A stretch of DNA of 64,000 bases from Blepharisma stoltei (taxonomy: Eukaryota > Ciliophora > Heterotrichea > Heterotrichida > Blepharismidae), in the NCBI GenBank assembly GCA_914767885.1, contig CAJZBQ010000063.1:248001-312000 (forward strand), written 5' to 3'. Made by a program: the position numbers and the translations under genes. Below, piece by piece: positions 10,547 through 20,900 of the stretch (the stretch's first letter is position 1; the number at the start of each line of letters is the position of its first letter). The notes beneath the pieces were generated by a model that was not told where the DNA came from, ran no database searches, and saw nothing but the letters and a program-made list of their open reading frames with translations.

Positions 10547-12262
10547 TTAAATAGGATGCTCATCGAACTTATAAAAACCTTCAATGACTTTCATAACTCC
10601 TAAAACTTCTTCATCCCTACTTGGATAGCCAACAACCTGCAAACAGACTGGAAGCCCTACACTGCCTTCCATAATTTCTTTGCAAGACTTAACTGCTTTG
10701 TCTCTACTTGTGCTTTCATATTTGTCTTCTCCTGCTCTAACAGTCCTAACAGGAACTACCCCACACGGATAATCCAACAGATTCCACACAAATGAATAGG
10801 AAAATGCCGCTGCTAAAGTTTTTGTCTTGGTGTGCTGAGGAGCCACAAGTGGCCAAATTGGACAAATTAATGCATCGATTTGCAAGGAATTCCAATAGTC
10901 GTGGAACTTGTTTTTGAAAACTGCAGAATCATTGAAAAGCTTGCAAAATTCGTCGAGTGAAATGTCACGAGGCAGACCTACAAGTCTTGCTAGCTGCTTA
11001 TGGCCAAGTAGTCTCAGATACAGAGGAACCAGTGTTTTCATGAATGGGAATCTTGCTTGGAGATCCAAAACCTTGTAAACCCAAGCTGGCTCTTCTCCTT
11101 CTAGTTCTTCAGATAAGTATTTAGGGTCTCCTGCATAGGCTATTCTTGCATAGATATCTGTTCCTTCTGAAAACAGATTTCCAGCGTCAAACTCAACCAA
11201 TTCATGCCCTTCTGCTTCCAATTTTTGTTTGGTTTCCCTGATAATGTCTTTTATTACCTCTGCACATTCGAAAACTCCATTATAATCAAAGTACCCTATC
11301 CTTAGCTTTTTCTTCTGTGTATTTTCATATAGCTCTTGGTCGAATTTCATAGGGAACAAATAGCAGTCTTTTTTCCACAGCTGTTCGTTCCACCACGCCT
11401 TAAGAACTAGCGTTAAGTCTTCCACACACCTGCCCATAGGTCCTCTTGTAGACTTTATAAGTAGCTTAAAGTGATCAATTTTATTTGGGTGGGTCTGGGC
11501 TCCTTCTTTTCCATTAGTTCTCCTTGATGTTGTTCTAATCCCATAAACTCCACAAAAAGCTGAAGGAATCCTTATAGAGCCTCCTATATCACTTCCAATA
11601 GCTAAGGCAGCACATCTTGCAGCAACAATTCCAGCGTCACCGCCTGAGCTTCCTCCTACAGTCCTACTTGGATCCCAAGGGTTTTTGGCAACTCCATAAA
11701 TATTGTTTTCTGTTTCAAACCACATCATAATTTGCAGTGGGTTTCCTCTGACAAATGGAAGCCCACCTGATTCCCTTATCTGAGAAACCAAAGGATGATC
11801 AGAAGTATCAACTTTTCCAAGTCTCCTGACAAGGCCTGCAGAGGTGACACAGCCTTTTTGGGAAAAGCTATCTTTTATGGATATTGGAAGGCCATACAAG
11901 ATGCCTCCTGGGAGGTCTTCAAGTCTATTAATGGCATCAGTGAACATTTCTTCAGCAGTGATTGAGTATTTTCTTCCTAATTCTTGAGCTCTCATAATAT
12001 AAGTATTGAGAACTTGTTGAACTGTGAGTGAGCCTGAGTTGATTGCTTCTACAATTTGATAAGCTTTCATTGAAAGTATTTTTTCTTTTAGCTCAGGGTC
12101 AACATTCAGCTCAAGCCATTTGGAATTTCTTTCCTTTAGCTTTGCAGCTCCTCTTTGTCGTGCTTTTCTTGCTCTTATTTTACGAGCTGCATATTTCAAT
12201 GCAAAATAGGCAATAACAACTGCAGCTGAAGCAGGAATTAATTCTCTATAGCCTATTTTCAT
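10547..12262 (-). CDS. Fatty-acid-amide-hydrolase-like amidase 1
   Basis: A complete 571-residue frame without TGA and without an IES. It starts MKIGYRELIP and has a membrane anchor at about residues 9-25 followed by a basic stretch, as in FAAH. The amidase signature is intact: Lys130 in LPISIKDSF, Ser205 in TVGGSSGGDAG, and nucleophile Ser229 in GSDIGGSIRIPSAFCG. The spacings of 75 and 24 residues match the FAAH Ser-Ser-Lys triad. It hydrolyses amide bonds, in this subfamily usually fatty-acid amides, at a membrane. Its paralog lies 54 bp upstream on the same strand. Substrate is inferred only from the subfamily. Confidence 0.93.
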   Translation of the reverse strand: MKIGYRELIPASAAVVIAYFALKYAARKIRARKARQRGAAKLKERNSKWLELNVDPELKEKILSMKAYQIVEAINSGSLTVQQVLNTYIMRAQELGRKYSITAEEMFTDAINRLEDLPGGILYGLPISIKDSFSQKGCVTSAGLVRRLGKVDTSDHPLVSQIRESGGLPFVRGNPLQIMMWFETENNIYGVAKNPWDPSRTVGGSSGGDAGIVAARCAALAIGSDIGGSIRIPSAFCGVYGIRTTSRRTNGKEGAQTHPNKIDHFKLLIKSTRGPMGRCVEDLTLVLKAWWNEQLWKKDCYLFPMKFDQELYENTQKKKLRIGYFDYNGVFECAEVIKDIIRETKQKLEAEGHELVEFDAGNLFSEGTDIYARIAYAGDPKYLSEELEGEEPAWVYKVLDLQARFPFMKTLVPLYLRLLGHKQLARLVGLPRDISLDEFCKLFNDSAVFKNKFHDYWNSLQIDALICPIWPLVAPQHTKTKTLAAAFSYSFVWNLLDYPCGVVPVRTVRAGEDKYESTSRDKAVKSCKEIMEGSVGLPVCLQVVGYPSRDEEVLGVMKVIEGFYKFDEHPI

Positions 12263-12316
12263 TTTTATAAGAGATTTTTATTAGAAAATATCTTCGCCTA
12301 ACATTTATTGCATTAA

Positions 12317-14041
12317 TTATAAAGGATATTCGTGGAAATCGTAGTAATTCTCGAGAAGCTTCATCACGCCTAATACTTTTTCGTCAGAGTTAGGAAAGCC
12401 TGCTACTTGTATAGCTACTGGCAGCCCAACGCTATCCTTCATAATTTCTTTTGCGATTTTAGCTGAACCATCATTTAATGTTGCGTTATAGATATCTTCG
12501 CCTTTTTTGACCTTGCGTACAGGCACAACTCCTGCTGGAAAACTCATGATATTCCAAAAATATAAATAAGAAAATGCAGGGAATAAATACTCAGTTTTGT
12601 TATGCTGTGGGGCTACCAGTGGCCATACAGGACAAATTACACAGTCAAATCCCATTTGGTTCCAATAGTCTGTAAATTCTGATTTAAAAAGACATACTTG
12701 TTCAGCAAATACACAAAATTCTTTTAAGGTGTAAATTCTTGGTGCGTTAAGTGCTTCTGCAAGCTGATGATATCCTGACATAGAAAGAGCTGCTGGCTCA
12801 AACATAGATGAAATTGAGCATTCTGAGCTGATATATTGAGGCTTGAATGGGAATGTAGGGCTTTCTCCTTGTAGCTCATCCACAATTATGCTAGGGTCAA
12901 TACCAAAAAACAGTCTAGATGCATACTCAAATGCATGCGCAAAGAAATCTGTATTCATTTCTACGAGCTCATGGCCATCATTTTTCAGCTTGTTTACTGT
13001 TTCTCTTATTACTGATTTAACAACTTCAGCACAAGGGAAAACTTGATTATCATCAAAATAGGCAATTCGGAGTTTTTTATTAGACATTTTTTCATATGAT
13101 TTTGTATTAAAAGGCTTGGGGATTACATATGCATCGTATTTCCAAAAATTTTTATCCCATCATGATTTTAAGACCAAGACCAAGTCTTCAACACATCTGC
13201 CTATAGGCCCATAGGAGGTTTTTATTAAAATTTCAGTTGGCTCTTTGAGATTGGGGTGGGGGTTTGCCCAATCTCTATGTGTGGTTCTTAAAGGAGTTGG
13301 CATAAAAGAATAAACCCCACAGCAGGCTGCTGGAAAACGAATGGAACCAGCTATATCGCTACCTATTCCAATGACTGCAGCCCTGGACGCTACAAGTCCT
13401 GCGTCTCCTCCTGAGCTTCCTCCTGTTGATCTTGTGGGGTCCCATGGATTGACAGCAGTTCCATATATATTGTTTGTCGTTTCAAACCACATAGCTAATT
13501 GCATAGAATTCCCCCTCACAAATGGAAGTGCACCCTGTCTTCTTAATTGCAGAACCAAAATATTGTCATATGGGTCTTTTTTGTCAAGCCTCCAAGCTAC
13601 TCCTGTTGTGGACTGGCAGCCATCTTGAAATAGCTCATCCTTAATTGATATAGGGACCCCTTTTAATAGCCCGTCAGGCAAGTTTAAAGTCCTTCTTGAT
13701 GCATCCTCAAAGACCTCTTCTGCTGTTAAATTTAGGCGTCTGCCTATATCTCGAGCTCTTTCTATATAAGTTGATAAAATTTCATCAGGTGTCAGTTCAT
13801 TATTGTTTACTGCTTGAACTAATTGAGCAGCATTTAAATTAAGAATTTTATCTCTTTTGGGAAAATCGACATTTTTTGGTACAAAGGCTTTGCAGTTCCT
13901 AGAAAGCAATTTATTTTTGCCTTTATTCTTCATTTTTGATTGCTTTATGAGACTCATGCCAATATCTAAGACTGAATAAAGCGCAAAGCCTCCAAGGATT
14001 GCCATCGGGATTTTTTCATTTAAATTGAAATTTTCAGCCAT
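12317..14041 (-). CDS. Fatty-acid-amide-hydrolase-like amidase 2
   Basis: A 574-residue frame; the apparent break at 13157-13159 is a TGA read as Trp (LVLKSWWDKNFWKYD). It has the same layout as amidase 1: an N-terminal hydrophobic segment (about residues 10-27), Lys in VPISIKDEL, STGGSSGGDAG and the nucleophile segment GSDIAGSIRFPAACCG. The last motif has Ala in place of the first Gly of GGSI. The two proteins align throughout, so this is a tandem duplication, already well diverged. Both share the C-terminal GLPVAIQVAGFP-type segment. Confidence 0.92.
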
Positions 14042-14209
14042 TAATTTATATTTTAAATATGGATAATTGAAGGTGAGCTTTTTTAAAAAATTAAATAGAT
14101 GGATTTTCTGTTATTGAAATGAAAATAACTATATTTTAAATTTAATCTCATAATCATATGAATATTGATAATTTATTTCTTTGCTTATGGAAGTAATTTT
14201 TTTGCTTAC

Positions 14210-14586
14210 TACCCCCCGCCTCCGTGAGTGAACAAAACCATTAGAAAATCGCTATTTTTTGCCCAAAAACCCACCCTCCGTGAGTGAAACAAAAATTTTT
14301 TTTAATAGAAAAAATTTTTTTATGGAAAAAAATTTTGTAATTAGCATAATGAAATCTAGTGCTAATTCTGTTTAATTTTAAACAAATTGCTTTTTTAAAA
14401 CATAAATTTTATAAATTAAATTAATATTTGCTTTCCAATTTTTGCGAATTAAGATTTTTTTAAATTTCGAAAAAAAATATTTTTATAAAATTTATATATA
14501 AATTTTTTTTAAAAAAAAAAAAAAATTAACCCCCCTCCGTGAGTGAACAAAATTTTTTTATTCACTCACGAAGATGGGGAAAATTA
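14210..14586. mobile_element. MITE-family element, intergenic
   Basis: Starts TACCCCCCGCCTCCGTGAG. A second motif block CCCACCCTCCGTGAGTGA lies about 60 bp inside. It ends with the terminal hairpin CCCCCTCCGTGAGTGAAC / TTCACTCACGAAGATGGGG before TA 14585-14586. The AT-rich core matches the other copies (CATAAATTTTATAAATTAAATTAATAT). Confidence 0.85.
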
Positions 14587-14723
14587 GCTAAAACTATTTA
14601 AATAAAATTAATTAAAAAAACAATTCAAAAAAATTGGCTTGCATTTATTAAGCATCTTTCAGAATATAATGATCAAACAATCGCTGTTGCAAAAAATCTG
14701 GTTAATTGAAAATTCAGAAAACT

Positions 14724-15007
14724 TAAACTCCCTCTTTTTTTTAGAAATTTAAAAAAAAATTCCAATTCGTAAAAAATTGGAAAAAAAGAAATTAATTTAA
14801 TTTATAAAAATTTTATTTTAAAATGCAAGCTATTTAAAATTAAGTAGAATTAGCAAAAGATTTCGTAATATAATTATCCCTTATATATCAAAAATTTTTT
14901 CATAAAAAATTTTACATTAAAAAATTTTTATTCGCTCGCAGAGAGTGAGTTTTTGAGCTAAAAATAGGGATTTTTCCCAAGGTTTTTTCGCTCACGGAGG
15001 GAAAGTA
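14724..15007. mobile_element. MITE-family element, intergenic, inverted and shortened
   Basis: In reverse orientation to the previous copy. The left end is reduced to TAAACTCCCTC without the full terminal hairpin. The right part is well kept: TTTTTATTCGCTCGCAG, GCTAAAAATAGGGATTTTTC and CGCTCACGGAGGGAAAGTA. Confidence 0.75.
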
Positions 15008-15229
15008 AGCATTTATAATTTGATCTAAGGAAACAAATGAACCAATTAATTAAAGTTTTCAAGAGTTTATTTAATTTGCATTTGGTTTTATGCCCATAAT
15101 ATATTGACTTATTCAATAATTCATTAGAATAATTACTTATTTAGTTTTTCTAAACCATTTTTATAGAATACAGCTTTTATAAGTGTATTTCTCAATCTGT
15201 TTTACAATATAATTATCAAATATAAATAA

Positions 15230-16135
15230 ATGGAAAACTCATCTTTTCTTTTTGCCCAAATTTTGACTACAGTCATATACAATTCAACTACATCAAGAAA
15301 AACGATTAAAAAAGAACTCCCTGACATTCCAGTTAATCCAGCTCGCTCTTATTATAACAATGGAATAATCTTATCAGGAGGATTTTTAAAAGGAAATCCA
15401 TCAAAATCTGTTTATTTTTTATGCTTCACAAATTTATCCTACATCGGCGATCTCCTTACCTCCCGTGTTTACCATTCTCAATTGCTTGTTAACGGGAAGT
15501 TATATGTACTCGGAGGCTGTGTCGCAAACAATCTAAGTGTTGCCTATTTCGAATGTTTTGACATTTTATCCAAAAAATCCACATATCTCCCAAGTATTCC
15601 TTACACAACAAAGCTTCAATGCAATTGCTGCCTTAATGATATTATTTATGTATTCGGAGGAGATCACGACGAAGCCATAAAAACAATTGCTGCATATACA
15701 ATTGAAACACAAGTCTGAAGGCTTATCCCAGTTAATTATTCACGCATTAAAGGTGGGATATGTGTGCCGATAGACTCTAGAAACATTTTTGTTTTTGGAG
15801 GATGGCAGAAAACTTCTATTTATAATCATCAAAGATTTATTTTTGATACCAAAAATGAAATACTTTTTGATGTCAGATTCCCGATTGAAGCTGAAGTTTA
15901 TTCTTCTTATTGGTTAGAAGGCAGCAGATTATCATTAAGTGATGAGCTTGGAAGAAGAAGGATAATTTATATTGACGAATTAAGATGAGAAACTTTGTGC
16001 GAAGAAGGAAAATCACTGTGAAAAGAAAGAAAAGGGATTATTTATATGCATAAATATTGCAAACAGAAGAAAATTGAGCATGTTTTGACGATTTTGCCTT
16101 TTAGTTTATTTAAAGAAATTGCTTTGTTTTTGTAA
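15230..16135 (+). CDS. Kelch-repeat protein 1
   Basis: A 301-residue frame from ATG 15230 to TAA 16133-16135, with TGA (Trp) at 15716, 15986, 16016 and others. At least four kelch-type beta-propeller blades are visible by their double-glycine strands: ILSGGFLKG, LYVLGGCVA, IYVFGGDHD and IFVFGGWQK. There is no BTB or BACK domain, signal peptide or membrane helix. Kelch propellers bind partner proteins; the partner is unknown. A second kelch gene lies in opposite orientation 630 bp away. Confidence 0.82.
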
Positions 16136-16333
16136 TTACCCTATAAAAATAAATGGTAAAGATTATTATTTATTGCTTTTAAATTTTAATTTAGCTTAAA
16201 ACTGAAAAGTGCATTAGTTGCTCTGAGTCATTTATATGATTTTGATAGAAACAGTAATCAATATTCAATTTATAAATTATTTTAAATTGTTTTACTATCG
16301 CATACTAGCTATAAGTTAAAGAGACTAAATATT

Positions 16334-16786
16334 ATAGTTTTCGTACTTACTTACTTAATTATCTGGTGTTTAAGGTGTCTAGTGCCGCAGCCCAAAAGGG
16401 CCTATAGCAAAAACTAGTGACGTAGGCGAGCCATCTTGGCACGGGTCAGCCCCATCCAAGCCTTCTATCAATTCCTGCTTCACTGGCCTTGCTGCACGTC
16501 TCACCCGGCGCGTTGCCGTCGCCCTTGTCGCTCGACTCAGCTCCTGCGCGTGTTCCGCCTAAGGGTCATCCTCCCGTGGGGATGTGCTGAGAGGTAAAAG
16601 CCCGAAATCTTGAGTGGACTGAGGAGTGGTTCCTCTGGTTATCCCCAGAGTTAAACCGCTATTGCTGTCCCAGAAGTTCTCGAGTGAAAACCTAACCCTA
16701 TAAATAAAATTCCATGAGGGAGAGAAAATTAGCAGAGCTAATTTCTCTCGAACCGAATGCCATTTTATTTATCATAGTTTTCGTAC
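16334..16786 (-). mobile_element. SINE-like insertion at the stop codon of kelch gene 2 (440 bp)
   Basis: Flanked by direct repeats of ATAGTTTTCGTAC (16334-16346 and 16774-16786). It is homologous to the IES in the E2 gene, but inverted. It is GC-rich between about 16380 and 16690 (for example CCCGGCGCGTTGCCGTCGCC) and ends CCATTTTATTTATC. The repeat spans the last codons of the minus-strand kelch gene: with the insertion the gene ends cta tga taa, and without it cta taa, so only one Trp is added. Confidence 0.85.
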
Positions 16787-17773
16787 AATTTTCTTCATAG
16801 CTTTACTAATTAAATCAAATCTGAAGTATTTGAAATGGCTTGACCTACCATCAAAATATTCTTCTCCAATGTATATTCCGCATTTATTATAAGATCAGCA
16901 GATTTGGCCAGGATCATGCCCTCTAATTATTGAATCTGCAACTCTTTCCCAAGAATATTCATTCCCAGCCTCACTTTCATAAACCATCCCTCCACGAAAC
17001 TCAATTAAATACAGTCTCCATGCATTTAATAGAAGCTTTTGCTTATTCTCTGTAAAATCATAAGAGATTGTTGAGAAAGAGTCCATATCAATTGAGTACA
17101 GCAGCAAGTTTCTATTAAAAAACCCAGAAATCAAGATGTTTCCATTGAAAGCTATGCTACTGCAATGGAAATCTGCTTTTGGCATTGGAGTGAGCTTAAT
17201 TCACCGATTTTTATCCAAATCAAATCTTTCGGAGAGAGGAGCGCTACTCATTACATTGTATCTTCCTCCAAAGCAATAGACATTTTTATCAAAATAAACA
17301 GCTGATGAGCTATAGCAAGGTGTTCCAGATGGCAAAACCCGAGTTCTAAAGCTTTTATCAATTATTAATACCATCCCAGAGACTGGGTTTTCATTTCCAA
17401 AGCAGAATAATTCACCATTCGATATTTGGGTTATGCAACTGCTGCGGCATAGTGTTTGAGAGCTCTCTAGAGCTTTTTCTAATTCTGTTTCATACTCAGT
17501 GTTATAAACAATCAAACTTGTTTTACAATTCTTGCCTACTTCAGATCCATAATACTCATTATATGTTTTAATTAAGTAGAGAGACGTAGCTTGATGATAA
17601 GTAGCGATATAATTATGATAAGCTTCATTTAATTCTAAGTCAAATGGAGAAACCAGGCTCTCATATGCTGATACAATTCTTCTAAAATCTTGCTCAGTTT
17701 CTGGAGTATTAATGCTGTTTAAAATTTCAGATGTTTTGGCTTTCTGACTTACTTTAAGCAGGCTGAAAATCAC
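16769..17773 (-). CDS. Kelch-like protein 2 (start unresolved)
   Basis: An open frame on the minus strand through TGA (Trp) at 17191-17193 and 16892-16894, ending at TAA 16769-16771. It contains blade-like segments ELFCFGNENP, VYCFGGRYN and NILISGFFN, with PMPKADFHCSS between strands, and a less regular N-terminal helical part. Upstream the same frame stays open to about 17868 (TAG) but has no ATG. The only nearby ATG (17826-17824) is in another frame. A tiny intron, a small IES or decay at the 5' end is therefore likely. Coordinates give the part clearly open from the first GTG. Confidence 0.65.
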
Positions 17774-17925
17774 TGCTCGTTTCCTTATAAGCTCTACAGA
17801 TTGTTTGTAGTCCGGATAGGCATTTTGTATTGCTACTGCTCACGGACGAGAGCTTTCGCTCTATAACTGAAAGTCTGACTAGAAAAGCTTCTAGTTGTTT
17901 ATAAATTATTTAATGAGAAGCTTAT

Positions 17926-20900
17926 TTATGAGTATTTAAGCATGTCTTTTTTCTTTTCTAATGCTTCCTGTCTTTTCAGTCCTTTCTTTCTTTTATTTAG
18001 CATTTCTTGTCTCCACCTGAAGTTCCATTTCTTTTGTAATTTGATTTCAATTTTCTTATTTTTTGGAATAATTACATTTTTCCATACATTTAGTCGCTTA
18101 ATTGATGCCTCAACTTCATGAATTGATTTTTCTACTATATCAATTGAGTCTAAATCTGGCGAAACGATAAAAGTACTAATATTGCAAAAAACTGATAAAA
18201 GCCAATTCATTTGTTTTAGCAAATAATGGAAATCTAGAGGTTTTTTTAAGCTTTCTTTATAAATGCATTCACTGATTTCTGTTTGGAATTTTTCAATGGT
18301 AGAGATAATGGTTGAATAATTTTTTGATTTTTCCCAGTCTGCTTTAAGTGCTTGGATATCCTTAGCTCTCGAAGATAAGGAAGAAAATAAAACTAGCTGT
18401 GGGATAGAAAAATTTGGTAGTTTTTTTCTGTGTGCTTTTAGTTTTCTGATTTTATAGACTTTATCATGATGGAGCGCAAAAAGCTTGACTTCGGATATCC
18501 AAGAAGTGTTATGTTTTACCAAATTTTCTTCTTCGCTTATCATTTCTTGATGAGTAACCAGAATTTCGCCATCTTTTGGAGGTAAAGTCAAATTAATAGC
18601 TTGATATTCTTCAAGAGATTCAAAGCTGGCTATTTCCACTATTTCTTGAATATCACTGGTTATTCCTATGAGTTCGAATTCTCTATTTAATTGCATTTTC
18701 ATCATTGACTCAAATAAATAGTTTGGAGACCCATAACGAACGAGAATAGGCAAAAATTCATAGATCCTTGAGCCTAATTTTTTTTTAGATTTTGCATTTG
18801 TATCAGATTTATTAATTTCGCTTAAAGTCTTTACTGTTCATTCAAAAATATTAGCAGCAATCGAAGATCTTTTCCCTTTACTAATCCCTTTTATAATTGC
18901 TTCTTTGTGCTTCACTTCTGTATTTTTAGGAAAATACTTATTATGGATTTTAGACAATTTTACAGGTTTACCCAAAGAAATAGCCCAGCAGACCACAGCT
19001 TTTTCAATTATTTTGATGACTTTTCCGATTTTCATTTCAAAGAATTGGGCATCTAATAAAGATAAAATTGATGTCGAAATGTCTTCAAAGGCTCCTTGCT
19101 CGAAATAGAAGTCAATATCCAAATATGCGACAGTATACTGATAAAATGAATGATTTTTAAAAACTTTTTCATTAGAAGATGATATAATTGGCTTAACTCT
19201 TTGTTTTAGCATCTCATGGAAATATGAAGAATATCCTGAGAGTTTGCAGAGCTCATATGAAATTTGCAGTTCTTCTACAATCTCAGCTGAATCATGAGAT
19301 TTTTCTGATAATTCCATCAATATCTGTGCTTGATTAAGCAGTGCATGTTTCGCTATTTTTGTTATCTTGATTTCATTCTTTGGCATAAATGAGCATTTTT
19401 CAATAATTAAATTCAGCACACTATCTTTATTTTCTACAGAGTTTTCTTTATATATTTGGATCTCATTTTCTAGAAATGCTATTTCTTTTTTATTTTGTTC
19501 TTTAATAAAATTCAGTGATTCTTTGTCTCCTTCAGCAACACTAAGGATTTTCTCCAGCCTTTTCTTATACTTTATGTGTTCTTTATATTCATTAGACTCT
19601 TTTAAGAACGTTGATGATAAACTTTCAAGCTTGTAAGGATTCCCATCAATATGGGAATTAATGAAGTCAATCATCCACAACTCTCCATGCCTATTTGATA
19701 ATTCAGATATTGAAGCAAGCTGTGACTTAGGGTGAATATTTCTAACTTTTATTATAGAAATAAGCGAGTTAACAACTTCTTTAGAAAATGCATAGGCAAT
19801 GCTTTTTATAGGGAGAATTAAAAATTGTCCTTCAATGTCGACAACATATACTTTTTCAATATCTGAAACATTGATTGTTTTCAGCAAAATATTGCTTTTA
19901 TGAAGCAATGCGTGTGATAAGTGAGGAAATACCATTGTCACTGGGGCTGAAATTAACTGGCGGATCCCAAGTGGTGCTAGTATTGCAAACACCAAGGTTG
20001 AGTAATGGGAGTCAAGAATTTGATAATTTGAGCTTAGCAATTTTACAATCATACTTGACACCACCAAAATTTCTTGGAAGTCTTTATATGATAAATTTTG
20101 CAAGAAAGATTTTAGTGCAGGCTGATAGGCAGATCCAATCAATAATTGAGTAAAAAATGACAGGGCATCCCAAGCTCTCAATTCACTCATAGCTGTTTTA
20201 AAAGCTTTACCTTGTAGCACATCTTTAATCAATCCAATGCATTGTCTCAAGTAATTCATGAATAAAGACTCATCCTTTTTATTTATAAATTTCCACAAAA
20301 TTTCATTAAACACAAAATACTCAGGGAAGCTCGGCATTTTTCCTAAAGAAGCGGCAGAGTTGAATTTTTGAGTAACAAAATGGAGAGCATTAAGATTGCA
20401 AACAACTGAATCTAAAGCAATTTTTGCAGCTTTGACTTCTTCTTCATTAGAAGGAGTAACGAAAGGAAGTCACGCAAAGTTTTCTTCATTAATTATCCCC
20501 AAATTATCAGGGTTTTCAAATGTTAAATAAATATGTTTGAAATTTTTATAATCCATAAATGAAGATGTCACTGCTAAAGAGTTTTCTTTATCCATGATAT
20601 ACACAGTTTTCTTCCAGTATCCTAACAAAATCAGCCCTCTGAATGACTCAATTCCAAGATTTCGCCCATCAAAAAACCTTTTCAGTGACAAATATTCAGG
20701 ATTAATCATTTCTAATACATTATGAATAGCTGTATAAGCAATCATTGCTCTTTGGTATTGTGCATTCATAAAAAACGGCCTGCTTATGTCGTGGGGCTTT
20801 AATATGGAATTATTGGAATACTTAAAAGCTAATGAAACCACATACCTGCCTATCCTTCCTTCTAAATGATATCTATTGCAGACAAAAAGACACATTTTAT

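Larger units (their letters stand above)
14042..15229. other. Intergenic with two MITE copies
   Basis: This gap separates amidase 2 from the first kelch gene (divergent starts). It holds two MITE-family elements (14210-14586 and 14724-15007) and AT-rich spacer. No gene is visible. Confidence 0.7.

Noticed and set aside
16380-16690. GC-rich island as an rRNA or tRNA gene
   Set aside because: No cloverleaf or conserved rRNA segment could be read; homology to the IES in the E2 gene and the 13-bp target repeat mark it as a dispersed element.
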